DNA of 64,000 nucleotides from Myxococcota bacterium (GCA_023150895.1 JAKLJY010000023.1:1-64000); one strand, 5' to 3'; shown: positions 42,151 through 52,039, counted from the first letter of the stretch. Notes: a model not told the origin generated them from the letters alone. A program made the numbers and translations.

Positions 42151-42767
42151 GCTCGCCCGCACTGCTTGCCGCGACCATCGGGCTCGCCTACCTGGCCGGG
42201 TCCATCCCGACGGGCGTCCTGCTCGGCCGCCTCGTCGGCCGCGATCCCCGCGCCGCGGGCAGCGGCAACATCGGCGCGACGAACGTGACCCGCACCCTCG
42301 GCAAGGCGGCCGGCGCCGCCACGCTCCTCGTCGACGTCCTCAAGGGGGTCCTGCCGACGCTGTGGGCGGCCGGACAGGGGCAGACGTGGCTTGCCGCGGC
42401 GGCGGGCCTCTCGGCCACGCTGGGGCACTGTTATCCGGTCTGGCTCCGTTTCCGGGGGGGCAAGGGGGTCGCAACGGCGTTCGGCGCGATGGCTGCGTTG
42501 ACCTGGCCGGTGGCCGTCCTCTCGGCCCTCCTCTGGGTGGCCGTCGCCGTGATCACCCGGATTCCCGCCGTCGGCAGCCTCGCCGCGGCGGTCGCGTTCG
42601 TCGGTCTGTCGTTCTGGGACGGGCAACCCGCCGAAACGCAGGGTCTCGCGGTTCTGCTGGCGCTGCTCATCGTCGTGCGCCATCGGTCGAACATCGCGCA
42701 GCTTCAGGGACGCACGCGACCACCCCGCCCGCGACGTGCGCCGCCGTCTCAGCGGTCGAAACCGTAA
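42147..42767 (+). CDS. plsY: Glycerol-3-phosphate acyltransferase PlsY
   Basis: A 206-residue integral membrane enzyme that acylates glycerol-3-phosphate from acyl-phosphate, the first step of phospholipid synthesis. The three PlsY motifs are present: AGSIPTG, GSGNIGATNVTRTLG and GHCYPVWLRFRGGKGVAT. It starts at a GTG overlapping the preceding ligase-like gene. The C-terminus is Arg/Pro-rich and overlaps the convergent barrel gene by 19 bases. Confidence 0.95.
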   Translation: MSSPALLAATIGLAYLAGSIPTGVLLGRLVGRDPRAAGSGNIGATNVTRTLGKAAGAATLLVDVLKGVLPTLWAAGQGQTWLAAAAGLSATLGHCYPVWLRFRGGKGVATAFGAMAALTWPVAVLSALLWVAVAVITRIPAVGSLAAAVAFVGLSFWDGQPAETQGLAVLLALLIVVRHRSNIAQLQGRTRPPRPRRAPPSQRSKP

Positions 42768-43897
42768 CCGACGGCGAGGCCGGCGACGGTTCGGGCGTAC
42801 TGGCCCCGCGAGGCCTCCGGTGAGAACCAGAGACCGCCGTGGACCAGGACCGACCACGTGTCATCGAGGGGACGCTCGAGCCTCAGCGAGACGGCCTGTC
42901 GGCCCTCGTCCTCGATGAGCGCCGTCTCGGAGACATGCTGCGCGTCGTCGTACGCGATGTGCTGGAGCGTCGCACCCGCCGTGAGCACGAGCTGCGCCGG
43001 CAACGTCGTCGTCGCCTGGAGCCGGAGCACGCCCCGTCGCAACCCGCCGCCGACCGAGTTGGAGTCCGTCCGCTCCCACGCGGCCTCGCCGGAGAGCAGG
43101 AAGTCCCCGCCATACTGGCCTTCGAGCGCCGCACGCAGGTGGCGATCCCGCCGGCGCCGTGACGCATCGTCGGCCAGAATGGGCAGGCCTGCGGGGTCGT
43201 GGCCGATCACGACCTGCGCGATCCCGTCGAAGTCGCGACGCAGGAACGTGCCCGAGAGGCTCGTCGACCACGGGCCCGTGCCGTACCCGATGAGCGCATG
43301 ACCGCCGTATGCGTCGGCGTCGAGGTCCCGGTCGTCCTTGAAAATCGTCCGGTCGTACAGACCCCGGGCGCCGAGCCGCAGCTCGCCGAGGCGGACATCG
43401 AGACCCGGTCCGGCGCTCAGCCGCGTGTGGTCGAGCGACTGAACGGGGGCCCGGGTCGTGCGGTCGCGGACCCCCGCGTCGAGGCGCAGCGCCATCGCCG
43501 AGCCGAGGCCCTGCTGCACCGAAGCGTCGGCCTTCTGGTGCAGGACGTCTTCCCCGGTCGCGTCCACATGCAGCTTGCCCCCGCCATGCCAGCCGCCCGT
43601 CACGCGCCCCCCCCGGCCGAACGGAACCGCGCCGCGCAGCTCGGCGACCCCCCGCCAGACGGCATCGGCGGGACCGCCGGCCTCCTCGCGCGTCGCGTTG
43701 GAGTCGTAATCGGCCCCCGTCTCGAGCCGGACCGACGACGTCCCGACGGCCCACGAGTGACCCGGTGTCCCCGCCAGCGCCCACACGGCCACCGCACGGC
43801 CGAACCAACCGGAGAAGCGCCACGGCGACGCCACCGGGGCCGAGGCCCGGCGCGCGGCCGCCCGGGTCGCACGAGTGGGCCGGCGTGCGTCAGTCAC
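42749..43897 (-). CDS. Outer-membrane beta-barrel protein of unknown function
   Basis: A 382-residue protein. The leader, after a basic Arg-rich N-terminus, is GRAVAVWALAGTPGHSWA, and the mature part is built of alternating strands (SVRLETGADYDSNATRE, GRVTGGWHGGGKLHVD, LGARGLYDRTIF) ending TVAGLAVGYGFDR. The N-terminal strand pattern ETGADYDSNATR is typical of outer-membrane beta-barrels. The GTG at 43897 overlaps the stop at 43890 of the frame behind the coiled-coil gene by eight bases; an ATG at 43936 is an alternative. It overlaps plsY tail to tail by 19 bases. Confidence 0.7.
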   Translation of the reverse strand: MTDARRPTRATRAAARRASAPVASPWRFSGWFGRAVAVWALAGTPGHSWAVGTSSVRLETGADYDSNATREEAGGPADAVWRGVAELRGAVPFGRGGRVTGGWHGGGKLHVDATGEDVLHQKADASVQQGLGSAMALRLDAGVRDRTTRAPVQSLDHTRLSAGPGLDVRLGELRLGARGLYDRTIFKDDRDLDADAYGGHALIGYGTGPWSTSLSGTFLRRDFDGIAQVVIGHDPAGLPILADDASRRRRDRHLRAALEGQYGGDFLLSGEAAWERTDSNSVGGGLRRGVLRLQATTTLPAQLVLTAGATLQHIAYDDAQHVSETALIEDEGRQAVSLRLERPLDDTWSVLVHGGLWFSPEASRGQYARTVAGLAVGYGFDR

Positions 43898-44324
43898 CGT
43901 CCGACGGGACTCCCTTCTCGAGACGATCAAGCGCATCCCGCCGCGAATCGAGCTGGCGGACCGTCTTCTCGAGGTCCCGCCGGCGCGCCTCGAGGCGTCG
44001 AATCTGCTCGGCGAGCGCGTCGGGGCTGAGGCTGCCGACATCGGCGGTCAAGAGCTGCGGATCGAGGGCATCCTGGATGACGAGCGCCGGTTGCACGCCC
44101 GCGCCGCCGCCCTCGAACGTGACGCCGGCCGGCAGTGCCACCGGCGGTGGCTCCGCGACGGGACCGGGCGGGGCATCCGTCGTGACCCCCGTGCCGAGGC
44201 CGGCACCGTCGTCGGTGCCGCCCCCGAACGACTCATCGGAGTCGGCCCCGGCGCCATTGGAAGCGCCCTCCGCCGCCGGCGGTCGGGCGCTCGCCGCCGA
44301 GCGAGACCGTCGCGCCGCCGACAC
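43890..44324 (-). pseudogene. 3' part of a frameshifted coiled-coil gene
   Basis: This frame has no proper start (only a GTG at 44324) but clearly reads as protein from about 44290 to the stop at 43890: an acidic Gly-rich linker (GADSDESFGGGTDDGAG), then ALVIQDALDPQLL and a heptad-rich helix (AEQIRRLEARRRDLEKTVRQ). It looks like the natural continuation of the exported coiled-coil protein at 44233-45150, needing a +1 shift (one base removed) between roughly 44250 and 44300. A sequencing or assembly insertion, a real mutation, or programmed frameshifting are all possible. Its stop overlaps the start of the barrel gene. Confidence 0.6.
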
Positions 44325-45150
44325 TCCGCGCGTCCCCGGCCGCTGCGGTGTCCGCCCGCGCGCTGACGACACGCCGGACGCGCTCGTCCTCGGCGAACAG
44401 CGCTGCGTCCCGCGCAAAGGCCTGCGCAGACCGCAGCATCCGCCGGCGCGTCTGGAGCTGCCCGAGCCGCTCGACGAGGGCCTCGAGTTGCTTGCGGACG
44501 TGATCGGCGTGGTCGCGTGTCTCGTCGGCGAGCGCCTCGGCTTCCCCGGGCCCGACGCGCGCCGGATCGACGGCCGGTAGCCGAACGGGGTCGGTGCGCG
44601 TGAGATCCGCCCTGGCCGCCGCGCCATCTCCAAGGCGCGTCCGCTCGGTGACGAGCGACCGGAGGGCCTCGAAGCGCTGCGCGCGCGTCGCGGCGTCTCC
44701 CTGTGCGAGCCCGGCCCGCAGGCGGGCCATCTCGGCATCGAGCAGGCTGATGTGGCCGATCCGGGCGTCGGCCGCGACCCGCTCCGCGTCCGCGAGCTGC
44801 CGGTCGAGCTGCGCAATCTGCCCGACGAGCGCCTGGTGCTGCTTCAGGCGCGCGTCGAGCGCCGCACGTTCCGCCGTGGGCAGCAGGCCGGGGTTTGCGG
44901 AGGCCTTGCGGCGCGTGATCTCGTCGGCGAGGGCCTCGCTCTGCGCGGCGAGCGCCGCACGGGAGGTCCGCAGCGCGGCGAGCGCCGATGCGGCGCGTTC
45001 GGCCTCGCTTCGAGCGGCGGCGACGGCGGCGCCCGCGTCGGCCGCGCCCTGTGCATGACTCGCCGTCGGCGCGCCGATCGCGAACAGCGCCGTCAGCGCC
45101 AGGGGCAGTCGCCACGCGGCGCGCGGCATATCGGTGGACAAACGGGACAT
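44233..45150 (-). CDS. Exported coiled-coil protein, apparent frameshift near 3' end
   Basis: A 305-residue exported protein as read. The signal peptide (LPLALTALFAIGAPTASHA) leads into a long Ala-rich coiled coil at ~35-260 (ARSEAERAASALAALRTSRA, RIGHISLLDAEMARLRAGLA, HADHVRKQLEALVERLGQLQ). The last ~25 residues become Arg/Gly-rich (GGGGRFQWRRGRLR) with codons unlike the rest, and the protein-like continuation is in another frame (see 43890-44324). An alternative ATG is at 45129. A TGCTAGATT extended -10 element sits just upstream. Topology suggests a periplasmic coiled-coil partner for the downstream barrel. Confidence 0.7.
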   Translation of the reverse strand: MSRLSTDMPRAAWRLPLALTALFAIGAPTASHAQGAADAGAAVAAARSEAERAASALAALRTSRAALAAQSEALADEITRRKASANPGLLPTAERAALDARLKQHQALVGQIAQLDRQLADAERVAADARIGHISLLDAEMARLRAGLAQGDAATRAQRFEALRSLVTERTRLGDGAAARADLTRTDPVRLPAVDPARVGPGEAEALADETRDHADHVRKQLEALVERLGQLQTRRRMLRSAQAFARDAALFAEDERVRRVVSARADTAAAGDARSVGGATVSLGGERPTAGGGGRFQWRRGRLR

Positions 45151-45158
45151 CAGCCCCG

Positions 45159-45167
45159 AATCTAGCA
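45159..45167 (-). promoter_or_regulatory. Extended -10 promoter element
   Basis: On the minus strand, TGCTAGATT (TGn plus 4 of 6 -10 bases). The start of transcription would be near 45152, almost at the ATG 45150 or 23 bases before the ATG 45129. Confidence 0.35.
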
Positions 45168-45264
45168 AGGTCCGGGCCAGCGGAAAATCCCGCACACCAC
45201 CGGTCGTTCTTTCGCCACAGCCACCAATTTCCGAGGCGTCGACCGCCTCGACCCGCGGATTTTC

Positions 45265-46284
45265 GTGACGCCCAACGACGCGCGCGCCCCCCTGCCTCCG
45301 GACCTCGTCATCGCCCATACCAACGACTACTCGACGGCCTGTCGGTTGCGCGACGACGGCTACGAACCCATCGAATGTGCCTTCGGGCAACACGGTTCGG
45401 TGCTCGGTCGCTACGCCCTCGACCATCACGGCACGGAGAGTCACCGGGAGGGCGTCGCACTGCGTGCGTGTCGGGACCTGTACGGGGCCTGTCGCAAGGA
45501 CCGGCGGTTCGTGGTCACCGGCACCCCGGACGCGGACGCGGTCCTCGCCATCGTCGCCCTCGCCGGCCTCGTGTCGAAAGGGGCGCTGTCGGAGACGTTC
45601 TACCGTCTCGTCGACCGACAGGACGTCGATCCGATCGGGCTCGACCTCTTCGAGGTTTCCGGGGGCCCCGAGCTCGCGTGGTTCAATCAGCGTCCGGAGC
45701 TCCATCCGACGGAGGCCGGCTTCCGGCGCGCCCTCGCGGACATGGTCCATCTGCTGACCGACGGCGTCCCGAACGCCGAGCTCGATCGGACCCTCGCCTC
45801 GGACCGCAACCGTCGGAAGCGCGCGGTGGAAGGGATCATCGCGCTGTATGGCTGGTCCGGTGTCCGCCAGACGCCGCCGGGCAACCCCGAGCTCTCCCCG
45901 GTCCGCCGCGGCGTGGATGTCCTCGCGGCGCCGGCCGCCGTGCTCGTGGTGCAAAGCACGGTGTGGGGATTCGACGTGTGGTATCGCCTGGCTCCGGTGG
46001 TGGTCAGCTACGCCCAGCGGCAGGCCAAGGTGACGGTCGGCTGCCCCGACAAGGAGACGGCGGAGCTGCTCTTCGGCCCGGGCGGCCTGATGGCCGTCTG
46101 GCCGTTGCTCGGGGTCGGTTGGGGCGGCCGGGAGTCGGTCGGCGGGAGCCCGCGTGGGGTCCGCCTGGCGCTCACGGACACGGAGGATACGGCGCGCAGC
46201 GTCCTGGCCTGCCTCGCAGAGCGTTCGGTGCGGGGGGGTGAGTCTTCTCAGCCCGGGGTGGGTCGCGAGCGCCCCTCGCGTTGA
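45265..46284 (+). CDS. DHH-like phosphoesterase-related protein
   Basis: A 339-residue cytoplasmic protein starting at GTG. It contains LDHHGTESH (Asp53-His54-His55-Gly56) and, about 33 residues later, TPDADAVLAIVALAG (Asp89, Asp91). These resemble motifs III and I of DHH phosphoesterases (nanoRNase, RecJ, GGDEF-less phosphodiesterases) but in reversed order. The rest (DRQDVDPIGLDL, WFNQRPELHPTEAGFRRAL, YAQRQAKVTVGCPDKETAEL) is not one I can name. It lies 31 bases before cheA on the same strand but is not an obvious chemotaxis gene. Function unknown. Confidence 0.65.
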   Translation: MTPNDARAPLPPDLVIAHTNDYSTACRLRDDGYEPIECAFGQHGSVLGRYALDHHGTESHREGVALRACRDLYGACRKDRRFVVTGTPDADAVLAIVALAGLVSKGALSETFYRLVDRQDVDPIGLDLFEVSGGPELAWFNQRPELHPTEAGFRRALADMVHLLTDGVPNAELDRTLASDRNRRKRAVEGIIALYGWSGVRQTPPGNPELSPVRRGVDVLAAPAAVLVVQSTVWGFDVWYRLAPVVVSYAQRQAKVTVGCPDKETAELLFGPGGLMAVWPLLGVGWGGRESVGGSPRGVRLALTDTEDTARSVLACLAERSVRGGESSQPGVGRERPSR

Positions 46285-46315
46285 CGGTGCGCCGCCCGAC
46301 GCCGATTCGCGGTGC

Positions 46316-48484
46316 ATGAGTACCGCCGCCTTCGACCGACTGCTCTCCGAAACCGAAACCGCCCTCGCCCTGGGCCGCTCCCTGGACGATCTCGACGCGC
46401 TCTTCGGCACCCTCGTCCAACGCGCGATGGAGCTGCCCGGCATCGGGGCCGACATGGCTCAGCTCGTCGCCGCCGCGTGGTCGCTTTGCCCGCATCTCGC
46501 GGACCGCGCGGCCGCACAACGCACGTTCGACGATCTGACCTCGGCCATGCGAAGCCTCCTGGCCGGCGGACGTGCCGAGGTCGAGCGCCTCGTCGAGGCC
46601 GCCCGGGCCGCGTCCGGCGACGTCGCGCCCGCGGACGCCGAGGTCGAGCAGGCCGGTACGAACGCCCCGGCCGACGGCATCCCGACGTTCGATGACGGTG
46701 ACCGGCAGCTCGTCTCCGAGTTCATCCTCGAGTCGACCGAGAGCATGGATACGGCCGAGCAATCGATGCTGCGGCTCGAGGACCATGCCGACATCAAGGA
46801 GCACCTCGACGGTACCTTCCGCGCCTTTCACTCCGTCAAGGGCGTCGCCGGCTTCCTGCGCCTGACGACCGTGACCGAACTGGCCCACGCCATCGAGTCG
46901 CTGATGGATCGGGCGCGCAAGGGCGAATTCACCCCGGACGAGGTCTTCGTCGACATCGTCCTGCGTGGGATCGACCGCATCCGTCAGATGCTCGCCTGGC
47001 TCGAGCCGCTGTCGCAGGCGAAACCAGCCGCCGGCCCGTGCCCGCCCCAGGCCGATCTCGTCCGCGCCGCGCTCGACTATCGACCCGGTTCGCGCACGAT
47101 CGTCGCGCCGGCGCCGGAGACCCCGGCCGCCGATCTCGGCGCCGCGCCGTTCGAGGCCCCCGCCGCCCCCGCGCCGAGCGATCTTCCCGCGGAGCCCGTA
47201 CCGACCGCACCCGCGCCGCCCCCACCCGAGGCCTTCGCCGCGCCCGCGCCGGCCGCGGAGGCCACGCGTGGACCGGAGACGGCCCGCCGCGTCGTCGCGC
47301 CCCAGGTCAAGGTCGACACCGAGAAGCTCGACGCCCTCGTGGACCTCGTCGGCGAGCTGCTGATCGTCCAGAGCATGGTCGTCGCCGATCCGGAGGTCGC
47401 CAAACTCCAGTCACAAGGATTCGCGCGAAATCTGTCGCAGCTCGTCCGGATCTCCAAGGACCTGCAGCGGACTGCGATGGCGATGCGCACCGTGCCCATC
47501 GGCGGGCTCTTCGAGAAGATGAACCGCGTCGCTCGCGAGGCCGGCAAGGCCACCGGGAAGCACGTCAATCTCCTGATCGAAGGGGGCGACACCGAGCTCG
47601 ACCGGACCGTGGTCGAGGTCCTCCACGACCCGCTCGTGCACATGATCCGCAATGCGGTCGATCACGGCATCGAGGCCCCCGAAGGACGCCGCGAAGCCGG
47701 CAAGCCCGACGATGGTGTCGTGAAGCTGAGCGCGCGGCACGAAGGGGGCCAGATCGTCGTGGAGATCCGCGACGACGGGAAGGGGCTGAACGCCGAGAAG
47801 CTCATCAACCGCGCACGCGAGCGGGGCCTCATCGGCCCGAACGACCAGCTCACCGAGCAGCAGGCGTTCCAGATCATCTTCGCCCCGGGCTTCTCGATGG
47901 CTGCCAAGGTGACCGACATTTCCGGTCGTGGCGTCGGCATGGACGTGGTGAAGACGAACGTCGAGCGGGTGCGCGGACGGGTCGAGGTCGACTCGCAGCT
48001 CGGCCACGGGAGCGTGTTCCGGATCCGCCTGCCACTGACGCTGGCCATCATCGACGGGCTCGTCGTCCGGGTCGGTGACGAGCGATACATCCTGCCGACG
48101 GAGTGGGCCCGGGAGGCCATTCGTCCGCAGCCCGAAGACATCTCCAGCGTGTTCGGCGCAGGCGACATGCTCAACGTGCGCGGTCAGCTCGTCCGGCTCG
48201 TGCGACTCGGCGACGTCTTCGGCGTCGAGGGTGCGCAGCGTCGCGCCGAAAAGGGCCTCGTCGTCCTCGTCGAGGGGATGGGGCAGCGTCGCGGGTTGGT
48301 CGTCGACGAGCTCCTCGGCCGCCAGGAGGTGGTCATCAAGAGCCTCGGCGAGTCTCTCGGCAAGATCTCGGGCGTCGCCGGCGGCGCCATCCTGGGTGAC
48401 GGCCGCGTCGGTCTCATTCTCGACGTCCGCGACGTCCTCTCCCTTCAGGAAGGCGTCGCCGTCGACGGCGAGCGGGCCGCCTGA
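46316..48484 (+). CDS. cheA: Chemotaxis histidine kinase CheA
   Basis: A 722-residue histidine kinase of a chemosensory pathway. After an unrecognised helical N-terminal ~130 residues comes the HPt domain with phospho-acceptor His172 ([14 protein letters not shown]). A Pro/Ala-rich linker replaces a typical P2 domain. The dimerisation helices begin at ~326 ([20 protein letters not shown]), the ATPase follows (N box [16 protein letters not shown] ~438, DDGKGLN ~486, GRGVGMDVV ~538), and a CheW-like domain occupies ~580-715. First of four che genes with short spacers. No cheY or cheR is seen in the window. Confidence 0.95.
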   Translation: MSTAAFDRLLSETETALALGRSLDDLDALFGTLVQRAMELPGIGADMAQLVAAAWSLCPHLADRAAAQRTFDDLTSAMRSLLAGGRAEVERLVEAARAASGDVAPADAEVEQAGTNAPADGIPTFDDGDRQLVSEFILESTESMDTAEQSMLRLEDHADIKEHLDGTFRAFHSVKGVAGFLRLTTVTELAHAIESLMDRARKGEFTPDEVFVDIVLRGIDRIRQMLAWLEPLSQAKPAAGPCPPQADLVRAALDYRPGSRTIVAPAPETPAADLGAAPFEAPAAPAPSDLPAEPVPTAPAPPPPEAFAAPAPAAEATRGPETARRVVAPQVKVDTEKLDALVDLVGELLIVQSMVVADPEVAKLQSQGFARNLSQLVRISKDLQRTAMAMRTVPIGGLFEKMNRVAREAGKATGKHVNLLIEGGDTELDRTVVEVLHDPLVHMIRNAVDHGIEAPEGRREAGKPDDGVVKLSARHEGGQIVVEIRDDGKGLNAEKLINRARERGLIGPNDQLTEQQAFQIIFAPGFSMAAKVTDISGRGVGMDVVKTNVERVRGRVEVDSQLGHGSVFRIRLPLTLAIIDGLVVRVGDERYILPTEWAREAIRPQPEDISSVFGAGDMLNVRGQLVRLVRLGDVFGVEGAQRRAEKGLVVLVEGMGQRRGLVVDELLGRQEVVIKSLGESLGKISGVAGGAILGDGRVGLILDVRDVLSLQEGVAVDGERAA

Positions 48485-48522
48485 ACATCGTCGCACCGCA
48501 GGACCATCCGTCGGGGACCCCC

Positions 48523-50091
48523 ATGAAGCTCGGATTCCAAGGCAGACTGATGATGGCGGCCGCAGGGGCCGGGGTCCTCACGGCCGGCCTCGGGGTGGTC
48601 GGGCTGCACACGGCGCGCGGTCTCGATGAGCGCGCGACGCGTCTCTATCATGCCTACACCGCCCCCCTCGTCGACCTGGCGGCGCTGCCGGCGGCCGTCG
48701 AGGCGGTCGGACGGGCGGCTGCCGGGAGCCCACGGACGCAGGGGACGGTCGGGTCCGAGACGGAGCGCGCCGCGTTGGACGCCGCTCGCGCCGCCCTGGC
48801 AAGCCGCCGGACGTCCCTGGCCGGCGGACCCGTCGACGAAGGGGAAGCCCCGCTGCGGGCGCGGACCCTCGCGGCGCTGAGCGCTTTCGAAGCAGCCGTC
48901 GAGGCCGCGCCGCTGGCCGACCACTCGGCGTCCATCGCGGCCGTTCACGCCGCCGTCGTGCCCTGGATCGCGGCGAAGGCGACCGGCGCCGAGTCGCTGG
49001 ACGCCGATGGCGACGCCGCCTTCGTTCGCGGGCGCTGGCTCACGATCGGCGCGGCCATCTCGGCCGTCCTCGGGTTGCTCGCGTTGGCGCTCTTCGCCAG
49101 CCGTCGCTTCGCCCGATATCTGGGTGCGGGCATCGATGCCCTCGGGCAGCACGTCGAGTCCCTGCGAGACACGGCCGAGCAGGTCAACGGCGCGAGCAGC
49201 AGCCTCGCCGCGGGTGCCTCCCGACAAGCGGCCGCCCTGCAGGAGACCTCCGCCGCGCTCGAGGAGATCGCCTCGATGACCCGGAAGAACGCCGAAAACG
49301 CCACCGAAGCGAAGGGCCTCGCTGCCCAGACACGCCAGGCCGCGGAAGACGGCGGCACCGGGATGGTCGAGCTGAGTCGGGCCATGGAAGAGATCGCCCG
49401 TTCGGGTCAGGAGATTGTCGAGATCATCTCCGTGATCGACGACATCGCGTTCCAGACCAACATTCTCGCGCTGAACGCGGCGGTCGAGGCCGCCCGGGCC
49501 GGCGAGGCCGGTATGGGGTTCGCCGTCGTCGCCGATGAGGTCCGGATGCTCGCCCGCCGGAGCGCCGAGGCGGCCCAGAACACCACCAGCCGGGTCCGCG
49601 CCTCGGCCGAACACGGCCGCGTCGGCCTCGAGCTCGCCCGTCGCATGTCGATGGCCTTTCAGCAGATCGTCGACCGCGCGCGGGCGACCGACGAGCTCGT
49701 CGCCGAGATTCAGACGTCGTCCCAGGAGCAGTCCAGCGGCATCGACCAGACGCACCGCGCCGTCGCCGAGATGGATCACATCGTCCAGCAGACGGCTGCG
49801 GCGGCGGAGCAGGCCGCGTCGGCGTCGGCCGGTCTCGTTGATCAGGCGGGCGATCTCGAGACCGTGTCTGCCGACCTCGACGCCATCCTCGACGGCGGGG
49901 CCCGCTCGCGGCCCGATGGCGGACCCGCACGGACACGCCAGCGGGCGTCGACTCGACGTCCACGACCTTCGACCGGCGCCGTCGGCATGGCGTCGGTCCG
50001 ACGGACGGCCGCCGACCGGCGGCCCCGATCGAGCCCCCACAGCGCACGCTCGGCCCTGCCCTTGCCGACGGACGAAGTGGCCGTCCCCTGA
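48523..50091 (+). CDS. Methyl-accepting chemotaxis protein
   Basis: A 522-residue receptor. Transmembrane segments lie at ~10-30 and ~171-192, enclosing a ~140-residue periplasmic domain of unrecognised type. A typical HAMP domain is not evident after TM2; the sequence passes almost directly into the methyl-accepting coiled coil ([20 protein letters not shown]). The conserved tip [20 protein letters not shown] and [20 protein letters not shown] bind CheA and CheW. The C-terminus is Arg/Pro/Ser-rich, without an NWETF-type CheR/CheB tether. Sits between cheA and cheW. Confidence 0.93.
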   Translation: MKLGFQGRLMMAAAGAGVLTAGLGVVGLHTARGLDERATRLYHAYTAPLVDLAALPAAVEAVGRAAAGSPRTQGTVGSETERAALDAARAALASRRTSLAGGPVDEGEAPLRARTLAALSAFEAAVEAAPLADHSASIAAVHAAVVPWIAAKATGAESLDADGDAAFVRGRWLTIGAAISAVLGLLALALFASRRFARYLGAGIDALGQHVESLRDTAEQVNGASSSLAAGASRQAAALQETSAALEEIASMTRKNAENATEAKGLAAQTRQAAEDGGTGMVELSRAMEEIARSGQEIVEIISVIDDIAFQTNILALNAAVEAARAGEAGMGFAVVADEVRMLARRSAEAAQNTTSRVRASAEHGRVGLELARRMSMAFQQIVDRARATDELVAEIQTSSQEQSSGIDQTHRAVAEMDHIVQQTAAAAEQAASASAGLVDQAGDLETVSADLDAILDGGARSRPDGGPARTRQRASTRRPRPSTGAVGMASVRRTAADRRPRSSPHSARSALPLPTDEVAVP

Positions 50092-50163
50092 ACGGGGCGG
50101 CGAAGACGCCGCCCAAGCCCTCGGAGCCCGAGACCGGCCCCCCCCGAAACGTGGAGAAGGAAG

Positions 50164-50667
50164 ATGCAAATGGAATCGACAGTCGGTGAGAGCGTTCGTC
50201 GTCAGACGGCCCGCGCGGATGGCAAGTATCTCTCGTTCGCCCTCGGCGAGGAGGAGTACGGCATCCCCGTCCTCTGCGTGCGGGAGATTGTCGGCGTGAT
50301 GCCCATCACGCGCATCCCCAACCTCTCCCCCTACGTCGTCGGTGTCATCAATCTCCGGGGCAAGGTGGTCCCGGTCGTCGACCTCCGCCAGAAGCTCGGG
50401 ATGCCGCCGATCGAGTACACGCGCCGGACCTGCATCGTGGTCATCCGGCCGACGCCGACGTCGATGCTGGGGCTGCTCGTCGACTCGGTTCTCGAGGTCA
50501 TGCAGCCGAGCCAGGAGGAGATCGATCGGACCCCCGGCGTCTGCTCGCAGGAGCGGGGCGTGACGGGCGTCGCCAAGGTCCGCGGCAAGGTCAAGGTGTT
50601 GCTCGACGTCAGCGCCGTGCTTCGTGAGGACCTCTCCGGGCTCCGGGACCTGCTCGGCGAGACCTGA
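50164..50667 (+). CDS. cheW: Chemotaxis coupling protein CheW
   Basis: A 167-residue adaptor linking receptor to CheA. The CheW fold is clear: YLSFALGEEEYGIPVLCVRE, MPITRIPNLSPYVVGVINLR, GKVVPVVDLRQKLGM, and VLDVSAVL-type C-terminal strand (KVLLDVSAVLRE). The two-residue N-terminal extension carries a short unstructured lead. GGAGAAGGA precedes the ATG at 50164. Third gene of the operon. Confidence 0.96.
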   Translation: MQMESTVGESVRRQTARADGKYLSFALGEEEYGIPVLCVREIVGVMPITRIPNLSPYVVGVINLRGKVVPVVDLRQKLGMPPIEYTRRTCIVVIRPTPTSMLGLLVDSVLEVMQPSQEEIDRTPGVCSQERGVTGVAKVRGKVKVLLDVSAVLREDLSGLRDLLGET

Positions 50668-50716
50668 TGCGTCCAGTGCGTTGCCGATGTCGCCCATGCC
50701 GGAAGGCGGTGGATCC

Positions 50717-52039
50717 ATGATCGCACGACAGAACCAGCGGCTCCCCGCCCCGAGCAATGCCACCCGCCGCCCGATCCGCGTCCTGGTGGTCGACGACTCG
50801 GCCATCGTCCGCAAGCTCGTCCGTGAGGCCCTCGAGCGGGCCGGTGACATCGAGGTCGTCGGGGTCGCCCCCGATCCCGTCATCGCCCGCGACAAGCTCA
50901 TTGCGCTGAAGCCGGACGTGATGACGCTCGACGTCGAGATGCCCAAGCTCGACGGGATCTCGTTTCTCAAGGCCGTGATGGCACACCAGCCGCTGCCCGT
51001 GATCATTCTGAGCTCGATTACGCAGGAGGGCAGTGCCAAGGCGCTCGAGGCGCTCAGCGCCGGCGCCATCGACGTCCTTGCCAAGCCGGGGACGGCCTAC
51101 AGCGTCGGTGACCTGGAGAACACGATCGTCGAGCGGGTGCGGGCGGCCGGACGCGCCAGCTTCCGACCGCGCGCCATCGGCGGCGCTCCCCTGCGACCGC
51201 AAAGCACACCCGCGCCCGCGCTCGGCGGGGCGCGTGGCCCGTCGGGGACGGCGCCGTGGCCGCTCGAAGCGCCCCGGAGCCCGTCACCGCCCCGGCTCCC
51301 CTCGGCCCCCACGCCGGCGCCCGCCCCCCGGATGGCCCAAGCGGCCGCCGGGCCGGCACCCCACCCGCTCGGCGACGCCCGCGCGACCCCCGCACCGATG
51401 ACGCCGCGCCCGCTGCGATCGCCCGCTCCGCCGCAGCCGGCCTCGCAGCCCAACGTGCACTTCGCGCCCGGGCAGCTCGTCGCCATCGGCGCCAGCACCG
51501 GAGGCACGGAGGCCCTCGCGCAGGTGATCGCCCGACTGCCTTCGAACTGTCCGCCGACCGTCGTCGTGCAGCACATCCACCCCGCATTCGTCGCGTCGTT
51601 CGCGGCCCGGCTCGATGCGAACGCCAAGGTCACCGTGAAGGTGGCGGTCGATGGCGAGCGACTCGAGGCCGGCCAGGTCCGGCTCGCCCCCGGTGACGTC
51701 CACCTGGTCGTGGAGCGTGCGGGCCTCGGCTACCGGACGGTGCTCCGCAATGGGCCGAAGGTGTGCCACCAGCGTCCCGCGGCCGACGTTCTGATGCACT
51801 CCGTCGCCGCCGCCGCCAAGGGCGCCGCGGTCGGGGTCATCCTCACCGGCATGGGGACGGACGGCGCCGAGGGCCTCCTGGCGATGCGCCGGGCCGGTGC
51901 ACGGACGGCGGCCCAGAACGAAGAGACGTGCGTCGTGTTCGGGATGCCGCGCGAAGCCCTCGCCAACGGGGCTGCCGAAGAGGCCGTCCCCCTCGACCGG
52001 ATCGCCGGCCAGATCGTCGCGCTGCTCAAGAAGGCCTGA
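50717..52039 (+). CDS. cheB: Chemotaxis response regulator methylesterase CheB
   Basis: A 440-residue protein-glutamate methylesterase/glutaminase that demethylates the receptor. A receiver domain (~18-140) has the VVDDSAIVRK acidic pocket and phospho-acceptor Asp72 (MTLDVEMPKLDG). An unusually long Pro/Ala-rich linker (~150-250) follows, then the methylesterase domain with catalytic Ser (IGASTGGTEAL), His (VVQHIHPAF) and Asp (GMGTDGAEGL). The ATG at 50717 is favoured by GGAAGGCGG upstream; in-frame ATGs at 50696 and 50687 exist. The end overlaps the convergent methylase gene by 14 bases. The cognate CheR methyltransferase is not in the window. Confidence 0.95.
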   Translation: MIARQNQRLPAPSNATRRPIRVLVVDDSAIVRKLVREALERAGDIEVVGVAPDPVIARDKLIALKPDVMTLDVEMPKLDGISFLKAVMAHQPLPVIILSSITQEGSAKALEALSAGAIDVLAKPGTAYSVGDLENTIVERVRAAGRASFRPRAIGGAPLRPQSTPAPALGGARGPSGTAPWPLEAPRSPSPPRLPSAPTPAPAPRMAQAAAGPAPHPLGDARATPAPMTPRPLRSPAPPQPASQPNVHFAPGQLVAIGASTGGTEALAQVIARLPSNCPPTVVVQHIHPAFVASFAARLDANAKVTVKVAVDGERLEAGQVRLAPGDVHLVVERAGLGYRTVLRNGPKVCHQRPAADVLMHSVAAAAKGAAVGVILTGMGTDGAEGLLAMRRAGARTAAQNEETCVVFGMPREALANGAAEEAVPLDRIAGQIVALLKKA

